Origin: JAZDJP01 sp043803805
GTDB taxonomy: Bacteria > Planctomycetota > JAZDJP01
Length of the DNA stretch: 57,503 bases
Reading direction: 5' to 3'
NCBI GenBank assembly: GCA_043803805.1
Contig: JAZDJP010000068.1
Coordinates: forward strand, 1-57,503
The first letter of the stretch is position 1; each line of letters begins with the position of its first letter. Below the pieces are notes generated by a model, which did no database searches, was not told the DNA's origin, and saw only the letters and a program-made list of their open reading frames with translations. The position numbers were made by a program, and so were the translations under genes. Positions 7,322 to 13,491 of this stretch are shown in pieces.

Positions 7322-8392
7322 CTATTTCTTTTCGTACCGGAGCACGAGCCCCTTCGCCCCCACCATGATTCCCCGGTTGGCGGAGGTAAACCACACGCGG
7401 TTGATTTGATCGGTTTCACCCGTCGGGACCTTCACCCAGGTCTCCCCGCCGTTTTCCGTCCGGAGAAGCGTCCCGCCCTCGCCCGCGGCCCATGCGACTT
7501 TTCCATCCACGGCGAAGACGTCCTGGAGGGCCGCCGTGACAGCGGAGGTCTGCGCCGTCCAGGTCGCCCCGGCGTCCTCCGTGCGCAAAAGAATCCCCTT
7601 CGTCCCGCAGGCCCAACCGGTCCTTCCGGAAACCGCAAGACCGAGGATCTCCCCACCGCCGGGAAGATCCGGATGGACGATGGGTTTCCACGTCGCGCCG
7701 CCGTCCGTCGTCCGGAGGATCCGCGATTTGGGCTCCTGATACCGCGGGTTGTTCGGCTTGGGGAAAACCGTGATGACCACGCGCGTTCCCGCCATGCAAC
7801 CGGTCCTCTCGTCGAAGAACCGGATGGCATTCATCCCCCGGAACATCCGATCGCCGGCCCAGCGGGTCGCCGCGACGACGCTGGTGTAGAGGTCACCGTC
7901 AGGCTTGTCGCCGCCGCTGTGGCTGACGGCGAGGACGCGATCCTTTCCGATCACGCAAAAGTCGGTGAGGGGGTAATTGGTCATGGCCCACGCCCGGTCC
8001 CATTTTTTCCCCCCGTTGGACGTCCGGAGAATGGTGGCCGCGGTTTTGGGCTTGTTCGGCAGAGGCCGCTCCGTCACCGCCGGGCCGTCGCTTGTGTCGC
8101 CGACGATCCATCCGTGATCCGGGTCCGTGAAGAAAACGGCGTGAAAATCCGCCTTGGGAAACGGCGCCTTCGGCTTGATCCACGTCTGCCCGCCGTCGGC
8201 GGTCAGGAAAAGCGCGCCCTTCCGGCCCACGATCCAGCCGGTCGAGGCGTCCGTGAAGTGGATGCCGAGAAGATCCTCCCCCGTTTCCGGATACAACCGG
8301 GACAGCCCGGGGTCCGGCTTCTCGTCGGCGGCCAGGACCGAAAGCGCGACGACCCACACCACGATCCCAAGCCACCGAAGGAAGGACATCAT
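7322..8392 (-). CDS. Exported YCF48/BNR-repeat beta-propeller protein
   Basis: The product, about 356 residues, has a signal peptide (SFLRWLGIVVWVVALSVLAA). At least four copies of the YCF48-type motif follow, such as LTADGGQTW, LRTTDGGATW, LRTEDAGATW and LRTENGGETW, each preceded by a GWxVG-like turn. This predicts a periplasmic beta-propeller. The cyanobacterial namesake helps assemble photosystem II, but most bacterial relatives have no known role. I start at the ATG at 8392 because a promoter at 8403-8431 leaves only 10 nt before it; the adjacent ATG at 8389 is equally possible. It is monocistronic and downstream of the ECF sigma block. Confidence 0.75.
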   Translation of the reverse strand: MMSFLRWLGIVVWVVALSVLAADEKPDPGLSRLYPETGEDLLGIHFTDASTGWIVGRKGALFLTADGGQTWIKPKAPFPKADFHAVFFTDPDHGWIVGDTSDGPAVTERPLPNKPKTAATILRTSNGGKKWDRAWAMTNYPLTDFCVIGKDRVLAVSHSGGDKPDGDLYTSVVAATRWAGDRMFRGMNAIRFFDERTGCMAGTRVVITVFPKPNNPRYQEPKSRILRTTDGGATWKPIVHPDLPGGGEILGLAVSGRTGWACGTKGILLRTEDAGATWTAQTSAVTAALQDVFAVDGKVAWAAGEGGTLLRTENGGETWVKVPTGETDQINRVWFTSANRGIMVGAKGLVLRYEKK

Positions 8393-8402
8393 AACGGATC
8401 GG

Positions 8403-8431
8403 ATTGTATCCCCGGAGTTGCGCCCCTTCAA
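8403..8431 (-). promoter_or_regulatory. Sigma-70 promoter of the YCF48-like gene, near-leaderless
   Basis: On the minus strand TTGAAG (8426-8431), a 17-bp spacer and TACAAT (8403-8408) lie 10 nt before the ATG at 8392. The predicted 5' leader is only about 3-4 nt, and no Shine-Dalgarno sequence is present. Confidence 0.6.
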
Positions 8432-8464
8432 CGATTTTCAATCCATTAGATGTCGAACCACGGT

Positions 8465-9520
8465 TCACCGTCCGCGGAACGTCGCCACGCCCGGCGCGCG
8501 GGCCCGCTCGGTCATGGCATTGCGTTTCCAGGACTCCGCCTGCGCGGGGGTGAGAATCGTTCCGAGACGGACATCCACCTTTTCGCGTAGCGCCGTCTCG
8601 GCCTTGTCCTCCTCCGCCCAGGCGGCACGCCACCCGCCCTCCGATTCTTTCCGCCGGCGGATCTCATCCGCCGACAACGGGGTCAGGCCCGTGCCACGGA
8701 GGGGCCCTCCCCCCCTGGAGGCCAGCGCGGGGGAACCTGCCGTGATCCACTCCTCCCGCACGGCCGTCCGCACCGCCTGGGCCTGCCACGGCTCCAGATC
8801 CAGTTTCCACAGGGCTCCTCCCATCCGGTCAATATACCCCCGGAGCGGCGCCTCCCTCTCCCACACCTGGAGTTTCTCGATCTCCGCCGGGCCGAGGACC
8901 GCCTCGATCGCCTGACGGGAGGCCGCCGCGGCCTCATCCTGCTTGCGCAGGACGTCATCCACGGAGACATCCCGCTGGAACAGCATCCTCTGCACGTCAA
9001 TCACCGCCGCCAGCCGCGCCGCCAGGGCATCCTCGACCGCCGCGCGCCGGTCCTCCGGAAGACCAAGATCCCGAAGCCACTCGCCATAGACGCCGTTCGC
9101 GCGGGCCTTCATCATCCGGGCCCTTCGCGCCGCGGCCTCCTCCGACGATTCCTCCGGCCGGGCGGAACGCGCTCCGTCACCGTCCGTCGTCACCATCCGA
9201 CGCCCCCTCCCCTCCCTCACGACCGCCGCCGCACCGTCCGCGGGATCCGCGATCGCCGCAACCTCCCCACCGGCCGGTTTTCCGGACGCGGCCATCGCCG
9301 CCTCAGCCGTCTCGGCGCGTCGCTCCGCCTCGGCGAGCGTCAACCGGAGGGCGGCCGCCTCGGCGCGGGCCGTCTCCACCTCCCGGACCGAGGCCGGCGT
9401 TCGGACCGCCGGACAAGACGCCCCATCCCGGGGAGACGGACGCGACTGACTCCCGAAATATCCCGCGGCGGCCACGCCGCACGCCGCGAGCACCCATGCC
9501 GTGATTTCCCGTTTGTTCAT
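8465..9520 (-). CDS. Membrane-anchored periplasmic coiled-coil protein, LTxxQ-like
   Basis: The 351-residue product starts MNKREITAWVLAACGVAAAG, an uncleaved anchor or signal peptide. A predicted coiled coil (VREVETARAEAAALRLTLAEAERRAE region, residues 45-80) and a long Arg/Glu/Ala-rich helical region follow. Near the C-terminus, LGTILTPAQAESW resembles the LTxxQ motif of the Spy/CpxP family of periplasmic stress proteins. That resemblance is an inference from one motif. The gene starts 2 nt after the PDZ gene ends, with GGAGGAG before its ATG, so it is the last gene of the ECF sigma operon. Confidence 0.6.
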   Translation of the reverse strand: MNKREITAWVLAACGVAAAGYFGSQSRPSPRDGASCPAVRTPASVREVETARAEAAALRLTLAEAERRAETAEAAMAASGKPAGGEVAAIADPADGAAAVVREGRGRRMVTTDGDGARSARPEESSEEAAARRARMMKARANGVYGEWLRDLGLPEDRRAAVEDALAARLAAVIDVQRMLFQRDVSVDDVLRKQDEAAAASRQAIEAVLGPAEIEKLQVWEREAPLRGYIDRMGGALWKLDLEPWQAQAVRTAVREEWITAGSPALASRGGGPLRGTGLTPLSADEIRRRKESEGGWRAAWAEEDKAETALREKVDVRLGTILTPAQAESWKRNAMTERARAPGVATFRGR

Positions 9521-9522
9521 GA

Positions 9523-10587
9523 TTATTTCTCCTCCGGCGGAACCGGCGCCACGCTGTCCGGGGCGGCCGCCTTGTCCGCCTTCGTCCGCATCTCCTCCAT
9601 CCGTTTCAATTTCTCCGCCACGTTCGCCGGGATCTTGGCGCGATCCTCATCCGTCTCCATGTTCCCGGTGAACAGGGATTCGCCGCTGCGTCCCCGGGCC
9701 CGCAGGCACTTCTTCCCCTCCTCGTTGCGGTAGATCTCCATCCGGCATTCCTTGTCGGAATAGAAGGTCCGGCCGCGGACCTCCCCGTACCATCCCCCCT
9801 CGCCGTCCGACTGGAATTTCATCGCCTGGAAAGCCCCCTCCGGTCCCTGCCCCCGGCGCCCGGCGGGCCCGCCGCCCGGCGCGCTGCCCGGTTCGAGCCC
9901 GTCCGGCGAGGCCGGCGCGGGCATGGGCCGCCGGATCATGCGGTCGATCCCGTCCCCGAACCCCCGGTCGTCGAGGACCGGCAGATCCTTCTCCACGAGG
10001 GTCGCCTTCACGGTGACGGGCTTCCCTTCGCGGATGACGATGAACTCCACGGGCTCCCCGGTCTTTTGCAGACGCACCAGCACCTGCAACTGCTGCGGAT
10101 TCACAAGAAGCTGGTCTCCGAGCATCTTCAGAATGTCATACTGCTTGAAGCCCGCGGCCTCGGCGGGACTCCCCTTCTCCACGAGACCCACCACGAGACC
10201 GATCCCCTTGGGCAGGTACTCCTTGAGTTGTTCCCGCATATCCACCCGGACGGGCGAGGCCGAGATGCCGAGGTACGCGGCCTTCTCCGTCTTGACCTCG
10301 CGGGGACCGAACCAGTTCTCGCCGCCGAAATCGACGCCGCCCGGGCCGCGCTGACCGTCCCTGCCGCGGTTGAACCGCCCCGGCCGCTCGGGTGGCGGCG
10401 GCGCGTTCGGATCCCTTTCCCCGCCGGCGTTCTCGCCGATCGGGGCGATGGGCGCCATCGGCTTTTCGATCTTCCCGCGCCCGGGCCGACCCGTCCCCGG
10501 CTCCGCCGGCCCTCCCGCCTCCTCCGCCCGGACCCCGGAAATCCCCCCCGCGGCGATCAGCGCCGCCGCCAGCCACGTGAATTTCAT
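9523..10587 (-). CDS. Secreted PDZ-domain protein
   Basis: The 354-residue product has a signal peptide (MKFTWLAAALIAAGGISGVRA) and a Gly/Pro/Arg-rich low-complexity stretch. A PDZ domain covers about residues 100-200 (AYLGISASPVRVD, GLVVGLVEKGSPAEAAGFK, DILKMLGDQLLVN). The C-terminal part is unassigned. I take the ATG at 10587 because GGGAGG precedes it and the signal peptide starts there. It has no protease domain, so it is not an HtrA; PDZ proteins of this sort are often encoded beside ECF sigma factors in Planctomycetes and related phyla. It probably senses or scaffolds in the periplasm. Confidence 0.7.
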   Translation of the reverse strand: MKFTWLAAALIAAGGISGVRAEEAGGPAEPGTGRPGRGKIEKPMAPIAPIGENAGGERDPNAPPPPERPGRFNRGRDGQRGPGGVDFGGENWFGPREVKTEKAAYLGISASPVRVDMREQLKEYLPKGIGLVVGLVEKGSPAEAAGFKQYDILKMLGDQLLVNPQQLQVLVRLQKTGEPVEFIVIREGKPVTVKATLVEKDLPVLDDRGFGDGIDRMIRRPMPAPASPDGLEPGSAPGGGPAGRRGQGPEGAFQAMKFQSDGEGGWYGEVRGRTFYSDKECRMEIYRNEEGKKCLRARGRSGESLFTGNMETDEDRAKIPANVAEKLKRMEEMRTKADKAAAPDSVAPVPPEEK

Positions 10588-10616
10588 CGTCTTCCTCCCG
10601 CCCCGCAAGGGGCAAT

Positions 10617-10665
10617 CCATGGAATGTCGAATGACGAATTTCGAATTCCGAATTCAGAATTTATT
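10617..10665. repeat. AT-rich GAATTC-type dispersed repeat
   Basis: The stretch is built from diverged GAATGTCGAATGACGAATT and GAATTCCGAATTC units. A related stretch occurs at 11800-11845. It has much lower GC than its surroundings and contains no gene. Confidence 0.5.
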
Positions 10666-10666
10666 C

Positions 10667-10717
10667 GACTCCTAGACTCTTAGACTCTCAGACTCTTAGA
10701 CTCCCAGACTCGCTGAC
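10667..10717 (-). repeat. Octamer array, GACTCNNN x6
   Basis: Six head-to-tail 8-bp units (GACTCCTA, GACTCTTA, GACTCTCA, GACTCTTA, GACTCCCA, GACTCGCT) start 3 nt after the stop codon of the anti-sigma-like gene. On that gene's strand the units read as GAGTC repeats. Further arrays of the same family lie throughout the window. Confidence 0.85.
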
Positions 10718-10719
10718 TT

Positions 10720-11190
10720 TTAATACGTTTCCAACCCCACCAGCATGACATCCTCCCGCGGATCGATGTATTCCAGAACCGCCCCCCGGGCGGGATCGTG
10801 CCGGCGGACTTGCCGCACGGTCTGGACCCGGTAGAGTCGCGCCGGCCCCTTCGCGAAATCCACGAGCCCCTCGTCCACCACCCGGTGAAGCACTTTTTCA
10901 TCCTGGATGACAAGTTCCTCGTCGTCCGCACGCGCCACGACGGGCTTCTCCGGCGCCGCCGGGGGCGTCGGCCCCCGACGGAGCAGAACCAGGATCCCCC
11001 CCGCCACGAGCGCCACCCCCGCCGCGACCGCCGCCACCGACACCCACTCCCGCCGCCGCGGGACCGCGATCGGCGAGGTCACCTCCGCGCGCGCGAGGGC
11101 GTCGCGGATTTCCTGCCTCGCCTCCGGCGAGAGCCGCCGGGGCGCAAGCGTCGCGAGCTCCTGCTCCAACTTGGAAGATCCGTCGTTCAT
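10720..11190 (-). CDS. Anti-sigma-factor-like single-pass membrane protein
   Basis: The 156-residue protein has a short cytosolic N-terminus (LEQELATLAPRRLSPEARQE), one membrane segment (VSVAAVAAGVALVAGGILVLL, residues about 48-70) and a periplasmic domain of about 85 residues. The ATG at 11190 overlaps the ECF sigma stop codon by 4 bp, the usual arrangement for a sigma factor and its membrane-bound anti-sigma factor. There is no HxxxCxxC zinc anti-sigma motif, so the call rests on context and topology. The 3' end runs straight into an octamer array. Confidence 0.6.
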   Translation of the reverse strand: MNDGSSKLEQELATLAPRRLSPEARQEIRDALARAEVTSPIAVPRRREWVSVAAVAAGVALVAGGILVLLRRGPTPPAAPEKPVVARADDEELVIQDEKVLHRVVDEGLVDFAKGPARLYRVQTVRQVRRHDPARGAVLEYIDPREDVMLVGLETY

Positions 11191-11687
11191 GACACCTTCT
11201 CCACCAGTTTCTCCCGGAGCGCCGCCAGGGCATACCGGCACCGGGAGGCCGCCGTGTTTGCCGGAACGCCCGCCACCTCGCCGATCTCCGGGAACGTGAG
11301 GCCCCCCCACACCTTGAGCACGATCACCTCCCTCTGCTCCTCCGGCAACTCCCCCAATGCCTCGGCCGCCATCCGACGCCATTCCGCGCGCTCGGCCGTT
11401 GTTTCAAACAACCCTTCCTCGGGGATGGGACGGGCCGCCGCGATTTCCTCCCGCGCCTCCCGCCGGGTGCGGCTCCGGATGCGATCCAGGGCCGCGCGCT
11501 TGAGGTATAGATACAAATGCATCTTCGGATCGAGATCCCTCCAGCGCCCCGTACTCCAGAACCGGACAAACGCCTCCTGGACCAGATCCTCCGCCTCCGG
11601 GACGGACTTCACCCACTGCCGGGCGTAAAGGAGCAGCCCCGGCCCGTACCCGTCCATCCAGCGTTCCCAGAGGTCGTTGTCGCTCAT
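11187..11687 (-). CDS. ECF-family RNA polymerase sigma factor
   Basis: The product, about 166 residues, has sigma region 2 (YARQWVKSVPEAEDLVQEAFVRFW) and region 4 (LPEEQREVIVLKVWGGLTFPEIGEVAGV, then the recognition helix NTAASRCRYALAAL). Regions 1.1 and 3 are absent, as in ECF factors. I prefer the ATG at 11687; a GTG at 11699 is also open. A weak TATACC box lies 13 nt upstream. It heads a block with the anti-sigma-like, PDZ and LTxxQ-like genes, which suggests an envelope response. Confidence 0.88.
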   Translation of the reverse strand: MSDNDLWERWMDGYGPGLLLYARQWVKSVPEAEDLVQEAFVRFWSTGRWRDLDPKMHLYLYLKRAALDRIRSRTRREAREEIAAARPIPEEGLFETTAERAEWRRMAAEALGELPEEQREVIVLKVWGGLTFPEIGEVAGVPANTAASRCRYALAALREKLVEKVS

Positions 11688-11799
11688 TTGTCCAATCACC
11701 GGTATAACGGCGCCGCGGGGGAAATCCGTCTCCGGAATTTTATCCGAAACATCCCGTTATTGTAATGGAAAGCGCCGGGTACGGAGCGCTGAGCAGGAA

Positions 11800-11845
11800 T
11801 GAAATTCCCGAATTCCGATTGTCGAATGCCGAATTCGCCATTTGA
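11800..11845. repeat. AT-rich GAATTC-type dispersed repeat
   Basis: The units CCCGAATTCCGA and GAATGCCGAATTCG are related to the stretch at 10617-10665. No gene is present between the sigma factor and the mazE promoter. Confidence 0.4.
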
Positions 11846-11865
11846 ACAACCGATCACTTTTCCAC

Positions 11866-11907
11866 TTGCCGCCATGAAACATGTGATGTATCTTCATCGT
11901 AGATACA
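11866..11907 (+). promoter_or_regulatory. mazE promoter with overlapping operator
   Basis: TTGCCG (11866-11871), a 17-bp spacer and TATCTT (11889-11894) form the promoter. A perfect 7-bp inverted repeat TGTATCT-TCATCGT-AGATACA (11887-11907) covers the -10 box and the likely start site. This is where a MazE or MazEF autorepressor would be expected to bind. Confidence 0.65.
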
Positions 11908-11923
11908 CACGGAGAGAAACGAC

Positions 11924-12166
11924 ATGATGACGAAAATCCAGAAATGGGGCAACAGTCTGGCCGTGCGGATTCCCCGAACCATTGCGCTGGACACGCATTT
12001 GAGTTCCGGCAAGGCCGTGGATCTGGCCGTTCTGGATGGCCGGATTGTCATCGCTCCAGCGCGACGGCCCCGTTTTCGTCTCGATGAACTGCTCAAGGGA
12101 GTCACTCTCCGGAATCGGCATGCGGAATGTCGCACGGGGTCCGCTGTCGGGCATGAGGTCTGGTAA
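11924..12166 (+). CDS. mazE: MazE-type antitoxin (AbrB-like)
   Basis: The 80-residue product has the swapped-hairpin AbrB/MazE fold signature (TKIQKWGNSLAVRIPRTIALD, then KAVDLAVLDGRIVIAPA) and a flexible C-terminus ending GHEVW, the part that binds the toxin. GGAGAG lies 8 nt before the ATG. The stop codon overlaps an ATG (TAATG, 12164-12168) that was probably the original start of mazF. Expression is likely autoregulated through the operator at 11887-11907. Confidence 0.88.
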   Translation: MMTKIQKWGNSLAVRIPRTIALDTHLSSGKAVDLAVLDGRIVIAPARRPRFRLDELLKGVTLRNRHAECRTGSAVGHEVW

Positions 12167-12176
12167 TGTCAGCAAC

Positions 12177-12215
12177 GCAAATCGGCGGAGCCGAAACCAA
12201 ACAGGGCCGATTTGC
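12177..12215 (-). repeat. Start-codon hairpin repeat, copy D (inside the mazF insertion)
   Basis: The minus strand reads GGCCCTGTTTGGTTTCGGC-TCC-GCCG, related to copies A-C, with a C-G pair closing the inner stem. Ten-bp arms GCAAATCGGC (12177-12186) and GCCGATTTGC (12206-12215) make the copy itself an inverted repeat. Unlike the other copies it does not precede a start codon on its own strand. Confidence 0.55.
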
Positions 12216-12223
12216 CTTGTTAA

Positions 12224-12280
12224 AGATTCTTCCGGCGAAAATCTTGTGTTTTTTGCACAAGATTTGAGACGGAAGAATCT
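12224..12280. repeat. 57-bp bipartite palindrome inserted in the mazF 5' end
   Basis: Outer arms AGATTCTTCC (12224-12233) and GGAAGAATCT (12271-12280) and inner arms AAATCTTGTG (12239-12248) and CACAAGATTT (12256-12265) are perfect. They are separated by a 5-nt bulge on each side and a 7-nt T-rich loop. The element ends exactly where MazF-homologous coding sequence resumes. Confidence 0.75.
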
Positions 12281-12303
12281 ACTGTCCGAAACGCGGTGAC
12301 ATC

Positions 12304-12609
12304 GTGTGGCTCACCTTCAGTCCACAGGCCGGCCATGAACAGGCGGGCCGCCGGCCCGCGCTGGTTCTCTCGCCTGAAACTTACAACCGCAAGGTGGGCC
12401 TTGCGTTGTTGTGCCCGATCACCAGCCAGGTCAAGGGATACCCGTTTGAGGTTCGTGTTTCACAAGGGTGTGCGGTATCGGGTGTGGTCCTGGCGGATCA
12501 AGTCAAGAGCATGGATTGGAGAGTTCGACAGGCGGCCTTCTGCTGTGAACTTCCGTCCGAGGTGGTTCACGACGTCCTCAGCAAACTGGGCACGCTGACG
12601 GATGAATAA
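12304..12609 (+). CDS. mazF: MazF-type mRNA endoribonuclease, N-terminus disrupted by a repeat insertion
   Basis: From the GTG at 12304 the 101-residue frame matches MazF: SPQAGHEQAGRRPALVLSPE, then CPITSQVKGYPFEV and ADQVKSMDWR, with the conserved Arg and Thr of the active-site region. Homology continues upstream in frame (YCPKRGDI, 12280-12303) but meets a TGA at 12265 with no start codon between. The expected start is the ATG at 12166, overlapping the mazE stop, so roughly 110 bp of repeat DNA has separated start and body. The toxin is either dead or made from the GTG without the beginning of its first strand. Confidence 0.75.
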   Translation: MWLTFSPQAGHEQAGRRPALVLSPETYNRKVGLALLCPITSQVKGYPFEVRVSQGCAVSGVVLADQVKSMDWRVRQAAFCCELPSEVVHDVLSKLGTLTDE

Positions 12610-12641
12610 CGAGGATGATCGCCGAACATGGCGGAAAATCC

Positions 12642-13340
12642 ATGAAACTCTCCCTGATCATCCCGGCCTATGATGAAGAAAAAACGCTCCCGGACGTCCT
12701 CTCCCGGGTGTGCCGCCTGGCGGAACGGATGGACTTGGAAATCATCGCCGTGGACGACGGCTCCCGGGACGGCACGGCGCGGGTGCTTGAGGGATTCCGA
12801 CCGCCCTCCCCCCGCGTGGCCTACCGGTTTTTACGCCATGGGGAAAACCGGGGGAAGGGCGCGGCGGTGCGCACCGCGATCGCCGCGGCCACCGGCGAGG
12901 TGGTCGTCATTCAGGACGCCGACCTCGAGTACGACCCGGCGGACATCAGCGACCTCATCGCACCGATTGCCGACGGACGGGCGGACGCCGTCTTCGGATC
13001 GCGGTTTCTCGCCGGGCCCCACCGGGTTCACCTCTTCTGGCACCGGGTGGGCAACGCCCTGGTGACGCTCGCCGCCAATGTTCTGTACAACATGAACTTC
13101 ACCGACATCGAGACGGGCTACAAGGCGTTCCGGCGGGAGGTGATCCAGGGGATGCGTCTCCGGTCGGAGGACTTCAGGATCGAACCGGAAATCACCGCGA
13201 AACTCTGCCGGGCGAAATGCCGCATCTACGAAATCCCCGTCTCCTACAGCGGGCGGGGCTACGCGGAAGGCAAGAAAATCACCTGGCGGGACGGCATACG
13301 GGCGTTGTGGACGCTGATCAAATACCGAATCATCAACTAA
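12642..13340 (+). CDS. Family 2 glycosyltransferase (dolichol-phosphate mannosyltransferase-like)
   Basis: The product, about 232 residues, is a soluble GT-A fold enzyme: LSLIIPAYDEEKTLPDVL, VDDGSRDGT, the acceptor-side ENRGKGAAVRT and the DxD-type motif VIQDADLEYDP. These are signatures of polyprenyl-phosphate glycosyltransferases that load mannose or glucose on a lipid carrier. There is no C-terminal membrane domain. I prefer the ATG at 12642 over 12615 because the latter has GAGG touching its start codon, too close to serve as a ribosome-binding site. An octamer array follows the stop codon at once. Confidence 0.85.
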   Translation: MKLSLIIPAYDEEKTLPDVLSRVCRLAERMDLEIIAVDDGSRDGTARVLEGFRPPSPRVAYRFLRHGENRGKGAAVRTAIAAATGEVVVIQDADLEYDPADISDLIAPIADGRADAVFGSRFLAGPHRVHLFWHRVGNALVTLAANVLYNMNFTDIETGYKAFRREVIQGMRLRSEDFRIEPEITAKLCRAKCRIYEIPVSYSGRGYAEGKKITWRDGIRALWTLIKYRIIN

Positions 13341-13342
13341 AA

Positions 13343-13390
13343 AAGTCTGAGAGTCTGAGGGTCTTGGAGTCTAAGAGTCAAGGAGTCCGG
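13343..13390 (+). repeat. Octamer array, GAGTCNNN x6
   Basis: Six 8-bp units (AAGTCTGA, GAGTCTGA, GGGTCTTG, GAGTCTAA, GAGTCAAG, GAGTCCGG) begin 2 nt after the glycosyltransferase stop codon, on its sense strand. Together with 13437-13474 they make a long imperfect inverted repeat. Confidence 0.8.
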
Positions 13391-13436
13391 AGTTCAGATG
13401 AATTTCAAAACCTGCCACAAATCGTCCTCGTTTCTT

Positions 13437-13474
13437 GACTCCCGGACTCCCAGACTCCCAGACTCCCAGACTTC
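13437..13474 (-). repeat. Octamer array, GACTCCCA x4
   Basis: The units GACTCCCG and three GACTCCCA, then GACTTC, run in the opposite orientation to 13343-13390. The two arrays could pair over about 40 bp around a loop of about 45 nt. Confidence 0.8.
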
Positions 13475-13491
13475 TTTTCCCCCTCCCATCC

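Noticed and set aside
12224..12280. Reading the 57-bp palindrome as an intrinsic terminator after mazE
   Set aside because: The stem is interrupted by a 5-nt bulge, no T-tract follows its 3' side, and MazF-homologous sequence resumes directly after it, so insertion explains it better.
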